A stretch of DNA of 64,000 bases from Nocardioides marinisabuli (GTDB lineage: Bacteria > Actinomycetota > Actinomycetes > Propionibacteriales > Nocardioidaceae): contig NZ_CP059163.1 of NCBI RefSeq assembly GCF_013466785.1, forward strand, positions 1,674,001 to 1,738,000, written 5' to 3'. Positions within the stretch are counted from its first letter, which is position 1; each line of letters starts with the position of its first letter. Shown here piece after piece: positions 8,474 to 16,913 of this stretch. The notes under the pieces were generated by a model. That model worked only from the letters and a program-made list of their open reading frames with translations. It did no database searches and was not told the DNA's origin. The position numbers were made by a program, and so were the translations under genes.

Positions 8474-8839
8474 ATGGGGGTCCGCGACGTGGAGATCGAT
8501 CTGGAGCACGAGGTGAGCCGGGTCTCGGCCAGCCTGCTCGCCTTCGACCGGCTGGCGCACACGCTGACCTTCCGGCCGCGGGGCGCGAAGCCCGTCGAGA
8601 TCGGCGTCGACGAGCAGACCCTGCGCAACTGGCTGCAGGGCACCCTGCTGGCCGCCGAACAGCCGGCCAGCCACGCCTTCCCGCACGAGCGGGCCATCGA
8701 GCTGCTGGTGCGCCGGCTCCAGGAGCTCCACGAGGGCGGACAGGACCCCTTCACCCCGTTCCGCGACCGGCTGCGCGCCGCGCTGACGCCGTCGCTGGAC
8801 TTCTCGTCGCGTTCCCGGCCGGTCGAGCTGGTCTCCTAG
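8474..8839 (+). CDS. Hypothetical protein
   Basis: This 121-aa soluble protein is unrecognised. The first half looks beta-rich (VEIDLEHEVSRVSASLLAFDRLAHTLTFRPRG) and the second half helical (HERAIELLVRRLQELHEG, FRDRLRAALTPSL). There are no cysteines, signal peptide or membrane segments. The ATG at 8474 follows GAGGAC. It is transcribed divergently from larB and convergently with pheA, with only 21 nt to the pheA stop. Codon usage matches its neighbours, so it is probably real and native. Confidence 0.6.
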   Translation: MGVRDVEIDLEHEVSRVSASLLAFDRLAHTLTFRPRGAKPVEIGVDEQTLRNWLQGTLLAAEQPASHAFPHERAIELLVRRLQELHEGGQDPFTPFRDRLRAALTPSLDFSSRSRPVELVS

Positions 8840-8860
8840 CGCCGGTCCGGCTGCTGCGCC

Positions 8861-9703
8861 TCAGTCGGCCCGGAACGGGTCGGCGGGGTAGGTGCCGAGC
8901 ACCTTCACCTCGGTGGTGAAGAACGCCAGCTCCTCCAGCGCGCGCCGCAGCGGCGGGTCGTCGGGGTGCCCGTCGACCTCGGCGAGGAACTGGGTGGCGG
9001 TGAAGTGCCCGTCGACCATGTAGCTCTCGAGCTTGGTCATGTTGACGCCGTTGGTCGCGAAGCCGCCGAGCGCCTTGTAGAGCGCGGCGGGCAGGTTGCG
9101 CACGTTGAAGACGAACGTCGTCACCAGCGGCCCCGAGCCCGCCTCGGCCGGCTGCGCGTCGCGGGAGAGGACCACGAAGCGGGTGGTGTTGTGCTCCTCG
9201 TCCTCGACGTCCTCGGCGAGCACCTGCAGCCCGTAGATCCCGGCCGCCAGCGGTGGGGAGATGGCCGCCTGGGTGGGGTCGCCGGCCTCGGCGACCTCGC
9301 GCGCCGCGCCCGCGGTGTCGCCGGAGATCTGCGGCGACAGGCCGTGCTCGCGGATGATCCGGCGGCACTGGCCCAGGGCGTGCACGTGGCTGTGCACGGT
9401 GCGGATGGTGCCCAGGTCGGCGCCGGGCACCGCCATCAGGTGGAAGCGGATGCGCAGGAAGTGCTCGCCGATGATGTGCAGCGGGGAGCCGGGCAGGAAG
9501 TGGTGGATGTCGGCGACCCGGCCGGCGATCGAGTTGTCGATCGGGATCATCGCCAGCTCGGCCTCACCACCTTCGACGGCCGCGAAGACGTCCTCGAAGG
9601 AGGCGCACGCCAGCGCCTCCCACTCGGGGTAGTGCTCCTGGCACACGATGTGGGAGTTCGCTCCGGGTTCGCCCTGGTAGGCGATGCGTCGCACGGTCGG
9701 CAC
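8861..9703 (-). CDS. pheA: Prephenate dehydratase
   Basis: This 280-aa monofunctional enzyme makes phenylpyruvate from prephenate in phenylalanine synthesis. The dehydratase domain (residues ~5-185) shows IAYQGEPGANSH, the FEDVFAAVEGGEAELAMIPIDNSIAGRV pocket loop (in which the asparagine-serine pair is intact) and the catalytic NTTRFVVL motif. The C-terminal ACT domain (~195-275) carries LPAALYKALGGFATNGVNMTKLES, the variant ESRP site for Phe feedback. There is no chorismate mutase domain. The ATG at 9703 lies 23 nt from the divergent DUF4446 gene. Confidence 0.95.
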   Translation of the reverse strand: MPTVRRIAYQGEPGANSHIVCQEHYPEWEALACASFEDVFAAVEGGEAELAMIPIDNSIAGRVADIHHFLPGSPLHIIGEHFLRIRFHLMAVPGADLGTIRTVHSHVHALGQCRRIIREHGLSPQISGDTAGAAREVAEAGDPTQAAISPPLAAGIYGLQVLAEDVEDEEHNTTRFVVLSRDAQPAEAGSGPLVTTFVFNVRNLPAALYKALGGFATNGVNMTKLESYMVDGHFTATQFLAEVDGHPDDPPLRRALEELAFFTTEVKVLGTYPADPFRAD

Positions 9704-9726
9704 GCGGTGAGTCTAGGGTCGGCCGC

Positions 9727-10122
9727 GTGCTCGCCCTCGCCGTCGTCTCCCTGGTGGTCGCCCTGGCCGCCCTCGCCCTCGCCGCCGCCGCGCTGCGCCG
9801 TACGCCGACCGGGGTCGCCGACGGCCCCGACGCCCTGCCCGAGGACGTCGTCGGGCTGCGCCAGGAGGTCGCGGCCCTGCGCGCCGAGGCGGTCGACGCG
9901 CTGCGCCACCTCGCGGTGGTGCGCTACGACGCGTTCGGCGACATGGGCGGGCACCTCTCGTGGTCGGTGGCGCTGCTCGACGACGGCGGCAACGGGATCG
10001 TGCTGACCTCGATCCACGGCCGCAGCGAGGCCCGCACCTACGCCAAGTCGGTGGCCGGCTGGACCTGCGAGCAGCAGCTCTCCCCCGAGGAGGAGGAGGC
10101 GATCGGGGCGGCCCGCCCCTGA
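9727..10122 (+). CDS. DUF4446 family membrane-anchored protein
   Basis: This 131-aa protein has one N-terminal transmembrane helix (residues ~2-23, rich in Ala, Leu and Val), a short coiled-coil-like segment (VGLRQEVAALRAEAVDALRHL), and a compact soluble domain with VVRYDAFGDMGGHLSWSVALLDD and GIVLTSIHGR that matches DUF4446. The role is unknown; the domain probably faces the cytoplasm. It starts with GTG at 9727, divergent from pheA. The next gene is convergent, ending 44 nt away. Confidence 0.85.
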   Translation: MLALAVVSLVVALAALALAAAALRRTPTGVADGPDALPEDVVGLRQEVAALRAEAVDALRHLAVVRYDAFGDMGGHLSWSVALLDDGGNGIVLTSIHGRSEARTYAKSVAGWTCEQQLSPEEEEAIGAARP

Positions 10123-10165
10123 GCCGGCCGCCGTACGCCGCCGCCGACCGGGCCCAGCCCGGCCC

Positions 10166-11740
10166 TCAGCGCGGCACCCGCACCAGCAGCCGGCCGTGGA
10201 TGCACTCCATCCGCAGCTCGCGGCCCGGACCGATGGAGTCGCCGTCGAGCTGACGCGGGGTCTCGTCCTTGGTGCGCACCACCACCGAGGCGCCGGTCTT
10301 GCGGTCGACCAGCTCGTCGGTGTGCTTGCGCTTGAGCAGCACCCGCCAGGCCAGCGGGATCCAGGCCAGGAAGTTGCGCGGGTGCAGGATCACCACGTCG
10401 AGCTGGCCGTCGTCGATCGTGGCGTCGGGCAGCAGCGGCATCCCGGCCTGCAGGAAGCCGACGTTGCCGACGACCACGGTGCGGGCGCGGTGGGTGGTGA
10501 ACTCGCCCCCGTCGACCGAGACCTCGACCTTCATCGCCGGGAACATCAGCGACTTCAGCCCGCTGAGCACGTAGGCCAGCCAGCCGACCCGCTTCTTGAT
10601 GTCCTCGTTGACGCCCTCCATGATCGCGGCGTCGAAGCCCATCCCGGCCATCACCATGAAGTGGGTGCCCTCGATGCCGTCGCCCTCGACGGCGACCATG
10701 TCGATGGCGCGGTCCTGGCCGGTCAGCGCGACGTCGATCGCGGCGCGCAGGTAGAGCGGGATGCCGAGGTTGCGGGCCAGCAGGTTGCCGGTGCCGGCGG
10801 GCACGATCCCGACCGGGATGCCGGTGCCGGCCAGCTCGGCGCACACCTCGCGCACGGTGCCGTCGCCGCCGCAGACCAGCACCATGTCAGCGCCGGCCAC
10901 GGCCGCCTCGGCGGCCATCCCGGTGCCCGGGTCCTCGATCGTGGTCAGGTGCCACGTCGGCTCCGACCAGCCGGCCTCGCGCGCCATCGTGGAGACGGTG
11001 TGGCGGAAGGCGCCCTCGTCCTCGACCTTGATCGGGTTCAGCACGACCGCGAGGCACCGCTGCGTCGGGATCGCCTCGGGCAGCGGCTCGGCCTTGACCG
11101 CGTGGCTGCGCGGCAGCGGCGAGTAGAGCGCCAGCACCAGCAGGCCCACACCCACGCCGAGCAGCACCCCGGCGACCACGTCGGTGGCGTAGTGGCGCCC
11201 CAGCAGCACCCGGTCGAGCCCGGCGACGACGACGAGCAGCGCCGCGGCGACGTACACCAGGCGGCGGGTGCCGAGGCGGCGCACCAGCATGATCGCCAGC
11301 ACCACGCCGACGGTGGCGTAGGCCGCCGTCGAGGAGGCGTGGCCCGACGGGAAGGCGTTGCTGCTCAGCGAGCCGGCCTCGAGCTGCCAGTCGGGCCGGT
11401 CGCGGGCCACCAGCAGCTTGAGGCCGGTGGTGGCCAGCGCGGTCAGCGACATCACGGCCACGGCGTACGCCGCGGCGCGGCGGTGCCCGCGCACGAACAT
11501 CGCGACGGCCAGCAGCACCGTCAGGACGGTCATCGCGATCGTGCCCAGCGCGGTCTCCACGACCCGCAGCGGGCCCTGCAGCCAGTCGGCGTCGACGGCG
11601 TCCGCGGCCAGCGGCTCCCCGCGGCCGTCGAGGCCCGAGAGCGGGCCCCAGCCACCGGAGACGGCGAGCGCGAGCAGGGCGAAGACCGCGAAGCAGGCAG
11701 CAGCCCAGCTCAGCAGCACGTATCGGGAGCGGTCCAGCAC
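10166..11740 (-). CDS. Bifunctional PAP2 phosphatase / diacylglycerol kinase-family protein
   Basis: This ~524-aa fusion has an N-terminal PAP2 phosphatase of about six transmembrane helices with its three motifs: KLLVARDRP (~110), PSGHASS (~130) and GRHYATD. The C-terminal soluble DAGK/LCB5 lipid-kinase domain has VLNPIK, VCGGDGTVREV (~292) and GTGNLLARNLGIP. Such fusions probably dephosphorylate a lipid phosphate and phosphorylate diacylglycerol or a related lipid at the membrane. The start is uncertain. I use GTG at 11740, just before the first helix; a GTG 42 nt upstream adds only a polar leader. It is divergent from serS. Confidence 0.88.
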   Translation of the reverse strand: MLDRSRYVLLSWAAACFAVFALLALAVSGGWGPLSGLDGRGEPLAADAVDADWLQGPLRVVETALGTIAMTVLTVLLAVAMFVRGHRRAAAYAVAVMSLTALATTGLKLLVARDRPDWQLEAGSLSSNAFPSGHASSTAAYATVGVVLAIMLVRRLGTRRLVYVAAALLVVVAGLDRVLLGRHYATDVVAGVLLGVGVGLLVLALYSPLPRSHAVKAEPLPEAIPTQRCLAVVLNPIKVEDEGAFRHTVSTMAREAGWSEPTWHLTTIEDPGTGMAAEAAVAGADMVLVCGGDGTVREVCAELAGTGIPVGIVPAGTGNLLARNLGIPLYLRAAIDVALTGQDRAIDMVAVEGDGIEGTHFMVMAGMGFDAAIMEGVNEDIKKRVGWLAYVLSGLKSLMFPAMKVEVSVDGGEFTTHRARTVVVGNVGFLQAGMPLLPDATIDDGQLDVVILHPRNFLAWIPLAWRVLLKRKHTDELVDRKTGASVVVRTKDETPRQLDGDSIGPGRELRMECIHGRLLVRVPR

Positions 11741-11823
11741 GCCGACCAGTATGGGCGACGCCCGGGAGGCGGCTGTCCACAACGGGGGTGAGGCGCCGCT
11801 CGGCCCGGCGATAGCCTCTCCCC

Positions 11824-13113
11824 ATGATCGATCCCCGCATCCTGCGCGACGACCCCGACCGCGTCCGAGCCTCGCTCGCCAAGCGCGGCCTGTCCGCCGA
11901 GGTGGTCGACCGCGCCCTGGCCGCCGACACCGCGCGCCGCGCCGCCATCGCGTCGTACGAGACCAGGCGGGCCGAGCAGAAGCAGCTCGGCAAGCAGATC
12001 CCGCAGGCCCAGGGCGAGGAGAAGCAGGCGCTGCTGGCGCAGACCAAGACCCTGGCCGCCGACGTGAAGGCCGCCGAGGCCGCCCAGGTCGAGGCCGAGG
12101 CGACCTGGCAGGAGGCGCTGTCCTCGATGCCGAACCTGACCTCGGAGGAGACCCCGCCCGGCGGCGAGGACGACTTCGTGGTGCTCGAGACGGTCGGGAC
12201 GCCCCGCGACTTCGCCGCCGAGGGCTTCGAGCCGCGCGACCACATCGAGCTCGGCCGGATGCTGGGCGCCATCGACATCGAGCGTGGCGCCAAGGTCTCC
12301 GGCAGCCGCTTCTACTTCCTCACCGGCGTCGGCGCCCAGCTCGAGCTGGCGCTGGTCAACCTGGCGATGGAGCAGGCCCGCGCCGAGGGCTTCACCCAGG
12401 TGGTGCCGCCCTCGCTGGTGCGCCCGCGCGCCATGGAGGGCACCGGCTTCCTGGGCCAGGCCGCCGACGACGTCTACCGCATCGAGGGCGAGGACCTCTA
12501 CCTCGTGGGCACCTCCGAGGTGCCGATGGCGGCCTACCACTCCGACGAGATCCTCGACGGCGCCGACCTGCCGCTGCGCTACGCCGCGTTCAGTCCCTGC
12601 TTCCGCAAGGAGGCCGGCTCGCACGGCAAGGACACCAAGGGCATCATCCGGGTGCACTGGTTCGACAAGGTCGAGATGTTCGTCTACACCACCCTCGAGG
12701 ACGCCGAGGCCGAGCACCGGCGGCTGCTGGACTGGGAGAAGGCCTTCCTCGACAAGCTCGAGCTGGCCTACCAGGTCATCGACGTGGCCGCCGGCGACCT
12801 GGGCCTCTCGGCGATCCGCAAGTTCGACTGCGAGGCCTGGATCCCCACCCAGGGCAAGTACCGCGAGCTGACCTCCACCTCGAACTGCACCGACTTCCAG
12901 ACCCGTCGTCTCGACACCCGCGGGCGCTTCGCCACCGAGACGGGCAGCGAGATGCGCCCGGTCGCCACCCTCAACGGCACCCTGTGCGCGATGACCCGCA
13001 CGATCGTGGCGATCCTCGAGACCCACCAGCAGGCCGACGGCTCGGTGCGGGTGCCCGAGGCGCTGCAGCCGCACATGGGCGGGCTGAAGGTCCTCGAGCC
13101 GGTCGCGCGATGA
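11824..13113 (+). CDS. serS: Seryl-tRNA synthetase
   Basis: This 429-aa class II synthetase charges tRNA-Ser. The N-terminal coiled-coil arm (residues ~30-105, [18 protein letters not shown]...) binds the tRNA long arm. The catalytic core shows motif 2 ([19 protein letters not shown]) and motif 3 ([19 protein letters not shown]). It starts with ATG at 11824 and overlaps the next gene by 4 nt. Two tRNA-Ser genes lie ~9 kb downstream. It leads an operon of serS, HAD, acetyltransferase and HAD, each joined by 4-nt overlaps. Confidence 0.97.
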   Translation: MIDPRILRDDPDRVRASLAKRGLSAEVVDRALAADTARRAAIASYETRRAEQKQLGKQIPQAQGEEKQALLAQTKTLAADVKAAEAAQVEAEATWQEALSSMPNLTSEETPPGGEDDFVVLETVGTPRDFAAEGFEPRDHIELGRMLGAIDIERGAKVSGSRFYFLTGVGAQLELALVNLAMEQARAEGFTQVVPPSLVRPRAMEGTGFLGQAADDVYRIEGEDLYLVGTSEVPMAAYHSDEILDGADLPLRYAAFSPCFRKEAGSHGKDTKGIIRVHWFDKVEMFVYTTLEDAEAEHRRLLDWEKAFLDKLELAYQVIDVAAGDLGLSAIRKFDCEAWIPTQGKYRELTSTSNCTDFQTRRLDTRGRFATETGSEMRPVATLNGTLCAMTRTIVAILETHQQADGSVRVPEALQPHMGGLKVLEPVAR

Positions 13114-13937
13114 GCGGGGCCTGGACCCCGCGCCTGGTCGCGCTCGACATCGACGGCACCCTGCTGCGCTGGATCGACGGCACCGGCACCTCCCACGAGG
13201 AGATCACCCCCGCGGTCCACGACGCCGTACGCCGCGCGCGCGAGGCGGGCACGCACGTCGTGCTCGCCTCGGGCCGCTCGCCCGACGGGATGACCGGCGT
13301 CGCCGACCTGCTGGGCCTGGCCACCGAGGAGTCCCCGGTGTGGGTGGTGGCCTCCAACGGGGCCGTGGTCTTCCGCTACCCGCCGATGCAGGTGGTGCAC
13401 GAGGAGACCTTCGACGCCCGGGCCGCGGTCGCGGCGGTGCTGGCCGAGCACCCGCGGGCGCTGGTCGCGGTCGAGGAGCGCGGGGTCGGCTACCGGGTCA
13501 ACCGGCACTTCCCGATGGGCGAGCTGTCCGGCGAGATGATCCTCAGCGACGTCGACGACATGGTCGCCGAGCCGGTCAGCCGCGTGATCATCCGCGACCC
13601 CGACGCCACCGTCGACGACTTCGTCGCGCTCGCCGGGCGGCTCGGGCTGCACGGCACCGACTACGTCGTGGGCTGGACCGCCTGGCTCGACCTGGCCCCG
13701 GTGGGGGTCTCCAAGGCCTCCGGGCTGGCGGCGGTCTGCGACGACCTGGGCGTCGACGCCTCCGACGTGCTGGCCATCGGCGACGGCCGCAACGACCTCG
13801 AGATGCTCGCGTGGGCCGGGCGGGGCGTGGCGATGGGCCAGGCGATCGAGGAGGTCCGCTCCGCCGCCGACGCGGTGACCGCGACCGTCGACGAGGACGG
13901 TGCGGCCGTCGAGATGTCCCGGTACTGGCCGGCATGA
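13110..13937 (+). CDS. HAD-IIB (Cof-type) sugar/nucleotide phosphatase
   Basis: This 275-aa HAD hydrolase has motif [12 protein letters not shown] (nucleophile and acid Asp), motif II near [10 protein letters not shown], and motif [21 protein letters not shown]. The cap is inserted between motifs II and III, the Cof/IIB arrangement. It likely dephosphorylates a small cytoplasmic metabolite; the substrate is not predictable. The ATG at 13110 overlaps the serS stop (ATGA). A paralogous HAD follows at 14455, separated by an acetyltransferase gene. Confidence 0.9.
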   Translation: MSGAWTPRLVALDIDGTLLRWIDGTGTSHEEITPAVHDAVRRAREAGTHVVLASGRSPDGMTGVADLLGLATEESPVWVVASNGAVVFRYPPMQVVHEETFDARAAVAAVLAEHPRALVAVEERGVGYRVNRHFPMGELSGEMILSDVDDMVAEPVSRVIIRDPDATVDDFVALAGRLGLHGTDYVVGWTAWLDLAPVGVSKASGLAAVCDDLGVDASDVLAIGDGRNDLEMLAWAGRGVAMGQAIEEVRSAADAVTATVDEDGAAVEMSRYWPA

Positions 13938-14458
13938 GCGGCCCCGCCGCGCCCCCGCTGGAGATCCGCACCGAGCGGCTGCTGCTGCCGGTGTGGAGCC
14001 CCGGCGAGGCCGCCGACATCGCCGCGGGCCGGCGGCGTCCCGAGTGGCACGCCGACTACCCGCAGGCCGACGACGGCGACGCCGCGACCCTCTACGTGCC
14101 GCACAGCGCCTGGAGCCCGCGCCACGTCGTGCGCGGCACCACCGTGCTCGGCTCGATCGGCTGCTTCGGCCCGCCCGCGCCGGCCGCCGACGACGTGCCC
14201 GAGGTCGAGGTCGGCTTCGGGCTGGTGGCACAGGCCCGCGGCTGGGGCTTCGCCAGCGAGGCGCTCGCCGGGTTGGTGGCCGCCCTCGACGGGGTCGGCG
14301 TGCGGGTGCGCGCCGCCGTGCGGCCCGACAACCGCGCCAGCCTGCGGGTGCTGGCCCGCTGCGGCTTCACCGGGCTGCGCGGCTCCGACGAGGACGGGCG
14401 CCTGGTGATGGTGCGCCCGCTGCCGGCGCCGCCGGTGTCGTCCGCGGGGGACTCGTGA
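13934..14458 (+). CDS. GNAT family N-acetyltransferase (RimJ/RimL-like)
   Basis: This 174-aa GNAT begins with IRTERLLLPVWSPGEAADI, typical of the RimJ/RimL branch. Acetyl-CoA-binding features follow: VEVGFGLVAQARGWGFASEALAGL (a variant of the R/Q-x-x-G-x-G/A loop) and VRAAVRPDNRASLRVLARCGFTGL. The acceptor may be a protein N-terminus or a small amine; unknown. It overlaps both neighbouring HAD genes by 4 nt, so all are translated together. Confidence 0.88.
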   Translation: MSGPAAPPLEIRTERLLLPVWSPGEAADIAAGRRRPEWHADYPQADDGDAATLYVPHSAWSPRHVVRGTTVLGSIGCFGPPAPAADDVPEVEVGFGLVAQARGWGFASEALAGLVAALDGVGVRVRAAVRPDNRASLRVLARCGFTGLRGSDEDGRLVMVRPLPAPPVSSAGDS

Positions 14459-15261
14459 GCAGGCTGCCCCGGCTGCCCCGGCTGGTCGCCACCGACCTCG
14501 ACGGCACGCTGGTGCGCAGCGACGGCACCGTGTCGGCGTACACCCGCGAGGTGCTGCTCGAGCTCGACCGGCGCGACGTGCCGGTCGTCTTCGTCACCGG
14601 CCGCCCGCTGCGCTGGGCCGCCGACGTCTTCGAGCACGTGGGCGCCCACGGGCTGGCGATCATCTCCAACGGCGCGCTGGTCTGGGACGTCACCGGCGAC
14701 CGGGCCGTGCTCGAGCGGCCGATCCAGCCCGACCTGGGGCTCGAGGTCTGCGCGGCGCTGCGCGCGGCCGTGCCGGGTACGGCGTACGCCGTCGAGACGA
14801 TGCGGGGCATCGAGCTCGAGCCGGGCTTCATGGAGCGCTACCAGGTGCCCGACGCGGCGCGCCGCGCCCCGGTCGAGGAGCTCTTCGACGCGCCGGCGCT
14901 CAAGCTGCTGGCGCGCCACGAGGAGCTGGAGCCGCAGGAGTTCTGGGACGTCGCCGAGGAGGTCACCGGCGGGCGGCTGGTGGTGACCTGGTCGTCCTCG
15001 ACGACCCTGCTCGAGATCAGCGGGCCGGAGGTCACCAAGGCCTCCACCCTCGAGCTGCTGTGCGCCGAGCGCGGCATCGAGGCCGCCGACGTGATCGCCT
15101 TCGGGGACATGCCCAACGACCTGCCGATGCTGGGCTGGGCCGGCACGTCGTACGCCATGGCCGACGCGCACCACACCGTCACCGCAGTCGCCGACCACGT
15201 CGCGCCGGGCCACGACGAGGACGGCGTGGCGCGGGTCCTGGCTGGTGTGTTCGACCTGTGA
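14455..15261 (+). CDS. HAD-IIB (Cof-type) phosphatase
   Basis: This 268-aa paralogue of the upstream HAD has motif I LVATDLDGTLVRSDG, motif II VFVTGRPLRW, a Lys in VTKASTLELL (motif III) and motif IV DVIAFGDMPNDLPMLGWAG. The middle cap domain matches the Cof family. The substrate is unknown. GTG at 14455 overlaps the preceding stop (GTGA). It is the fourth gene of the serS operon. Confidence 0.9.
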   Translation: MSRLPRLPRLVATDLDGTLVRSDGTVSAYTREVLLELDRRDVPVVFVTGRPLRWAADVFEHVGAHGLAIISNGALVWDVTGDRAVLERPIQPDLGLEVCAALRAAVPGTAYAVETMRGIELEPGFMERYQVPDAARRAPVEELFDAPALKLLARHEELEPQEFWDVAEEVTGGRLVVTWSSSTTLLEISGPEVTKASTLELLCAERGIEAADVIAFGDMPNDLPMLGWAGTSYAMADAHHTVTAVADHVAPGHDEDGVARVLAGVFDL

Positions 15262-15278
15262 TCTGGTCTCATGTCACC

Positions 15279-15944
15279 GTGCCGAGCCCCCGCCCCGTGA
15301 CCCCGCGCCCCTCCGGGCCGGTCGGCGTGCTCGCCACCCTGCTGGTCGCGGTGCTGCTGGGCTCGGCCCTGCTGCTGGGCCTCGGGGCGCTGCTGGCCCC
15401 CGCCGGGGCGACGGGCGAGAAGTGCGACAGCGACACCACCGTCAGCTCGCAGGCGCGCCAGGCCGCGGCGGTCTTCACCGGCTCGGTCGTCTCCAGCAGC
15501 GCCGAGCGCCGCTCCGGCGGGCAGCGCGGCGTCGACCTGACCCACCAGGTCGCGGTCGACCTGGTCTACAAGGGCACCAGCCGCATCACCGACATCGAGG
15601 TCGAGGTGATGACGACCCGCAGCTCGGGCGGCTGCGACCTGGGGCGGCTCCAGGACGGGACGACGTACGTCTTCTTCGTCAGCGCCGACCCCGACACCGA
15701 GGGCGTCTTCGTGGCCGCCGGCGACAGCGGCACGGCCGCCAGCGACGCGGCGCTGCTGCGCGAGGTCGAGGACATCTTCCCCAACCCCAAGCCCCCGGTG
15801 GCCGCCGAGCCGCCCTCGGCCGAGTTCGAGCGCCTCGAGCTCGACGAGCCCACCCCGCTGACCCGCGCCCTGGCCCCCGGCGCCGCGCTGGTGCTCATCG
15901 GCACCCTGGGCCTGGTCCTGGCCCGCCGCCTCGGCCGCCACTGA
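15279..15944 (+). CDS. Predicted secreted, membrane-anchored protein with NTR/TIMP-like domain
   Basis: This 221-aa protein has a signal peptide/N-terminal helix (VGVLATLLVAVLLGSALLLG, ~14-35, cleavage near AGATGEKC). The extracellular beta-rich domain has two cysteines in EKCDSD and GGCDLG and the pattern AAAVFTGSVVSS...VDLVYKGTS...TTYVFFV, reminiscent of bacterial TIMP-like/netrin domains. A C-terminal transmembrane helix (APGAALVLIGTLGLVLARRL) ends the protein. The start is ambiguous: GTG at 15279 gives a compact signal; GTG at 15258 or 15297 are possible. The function is unknown. Confidence 0.65.
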   Translation: MPSPRPVTPRPSGPVGVLATLLVAVLLGSALLLGLGALLAPAGATGEKCDSDTTVSSQARQAAAVFTGSVVSSSAERRSGGQRGVDLTHQVAVDLVYKGTSRITDIEVEVMTTRSSGGCDLGRLQDGTTYVFFVSADPDTEGVFVAAGDSGTAASDAALLREVEDIFPNPKPPVAAEPPSAEFERLELDEPTPLTRALAPGAALVLIGTLGLVLARRLGRH

Positions 15945-15954
15945 CCACGCCCCG

Positions 15955-16197
15955 CCGACCCGGCGCAGATCTCCCCCTGACCCGGCGCATACTTCGCGCT
16001 GACCCGGCGCAGATCTCAGCCTGACCCGGCGCATACTTCCCGCTGACCCGGCGCACATCTTCCCGCGCAGCTGTGAGCCGGCTCGACGGGAGATCCAGGC
16101 CGGGTCGGTGAGAGATATGGGCCGGGTCGGTGAGAGATATGGGCCGGGTCGGTGAGAGATATGGGCCGGGTCAGTGGGAGATGCGACGGGTCGGCGT
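15955..16197. repeat. 22-bp repeat array 3, two opposed arms
   Basis: Five units with core GACCCGGCGCA begin at 15957, 15979, 16001, 16023 and 16045, exactly 22 bp apart. After a ~40-bp centre the repeats reappear inverted: GGCCGGGTCGGT recurs at 22-bp steps from about 16099 (16121, 16143, 16165), with a degenerate fifth unit. The arms could pair as a long imperfect hairpin between the TIMP-like gene and bpa, which converge here, so it might serve as a bidirectional terminator. Confidence 0.85.
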
Positions 16198-16212
16198 GGT
16201 GGCCGCGACAGG

Positions 16213-16872
16213 TCAGAGGTACATGCCGCCGGAGTCGCCGGGCTGGACGCCGGGGTCCCCGCCCTGGCCGGGCTGACCGGGCTGACCGGGGTGGCCGTGG
16301 CCGCCGGGACCGGCGGGCAGGCTGCGGCGCATCTGCTCGAACTGCGCCTTCGCGGCCATCTGCTGGGCGTAGATCGCGGTCTGGATGCCGTGGAAGAGCC
16401 CCTCGAGCCAGCCCACCAGCTGGGCCTGGGCGATGCGCAGCTCGCCCTCGCTGGGGATGCCGTCCTCGGTGAAGGGCAGGGAGAGCCGGTCGAGCTCCTC
16501 GACGAGCTCGGGGGCCAGGCCGTCCTCGAGCTCGGCGATCGAGGCCTGGTGGATGCCCTTGAGCCGCTGGCGGCTGGCCTCGTCGAGAGGAGCGGCCTTC
16601 ACCTCCTCGAGCAGCTGCTTGATCATGCTGCCGATGCGCATCACCTTGGCGGGTTGCTCGACCAGCTCGGTGATGGAGCGCTCCCCGGCCTCGTCGTCGT
16701 CATCGTCCTGCGCGGTGGCCAGGTTGAGCGCGGAGGCCGGCATGGTGGCCAGGGGCTGGCCGTCGGGCCCGACGATCACGACGTGCTGCTCCTGCTCCCC
16801 GGCGGGAGCGCCGGTGCGCTCGGTCGGGGGCTGGTCCTGGGGCTGGTCCTGGGCGTCGGGCTCCTGGGTCAT
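16213..16872 (-). CDS. bpa: Bacterial proteasome activator Bpa (DUF2587)
   Basis: This 219-aa protein has an acidic, Gln-rich N-terminus and a four-helix core (residues ~75-180: ITELVEQPAKVMRIGSMIKQLLEEV and AQLVGWLEGLFHGIQTAIYAQQMAAKAQF). A Gly/Pro/Gln-rich linker follows, then the extreme C-terminus GGMYL. In mycobacterial Bpa (PafE) a dodecameric ring docks its C-terminal GQYL on the 20S proteasome and opens the gate without ATP. Here the tail reads GMYL, retaining Tyr-Leu. The ATG at 16872 follows a purine-poor leader. It lies downstream of the quinone oxidoreductase gene on the same strand. Confidence 0.92.
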   Translation of the reverse strand: MTQEPDAQDQPQDQPPTERTGAPAGEQEQHVVIVGPDGQPLATMPASALNLATAQDDDDDEAGERSITELVEQPAKVMRIGSMIKQLLEEVKAAPLDEASRQRLKGIHQASIAELEDGLAPELVEELDRLSLPFTEDGIPSEGELRIAQAQLVGWLEGLFHGIQTAIYAQQMAAKAQFEQMRRSLPAGPGGHGHPGQPGQPGQGGDPGVQPGDSGGMYL

Positions 16873-16913
16873 GGGCCCCAGCCTAGGAGGCGGCACCCGG
16901 CGGTGGTGCGGCC

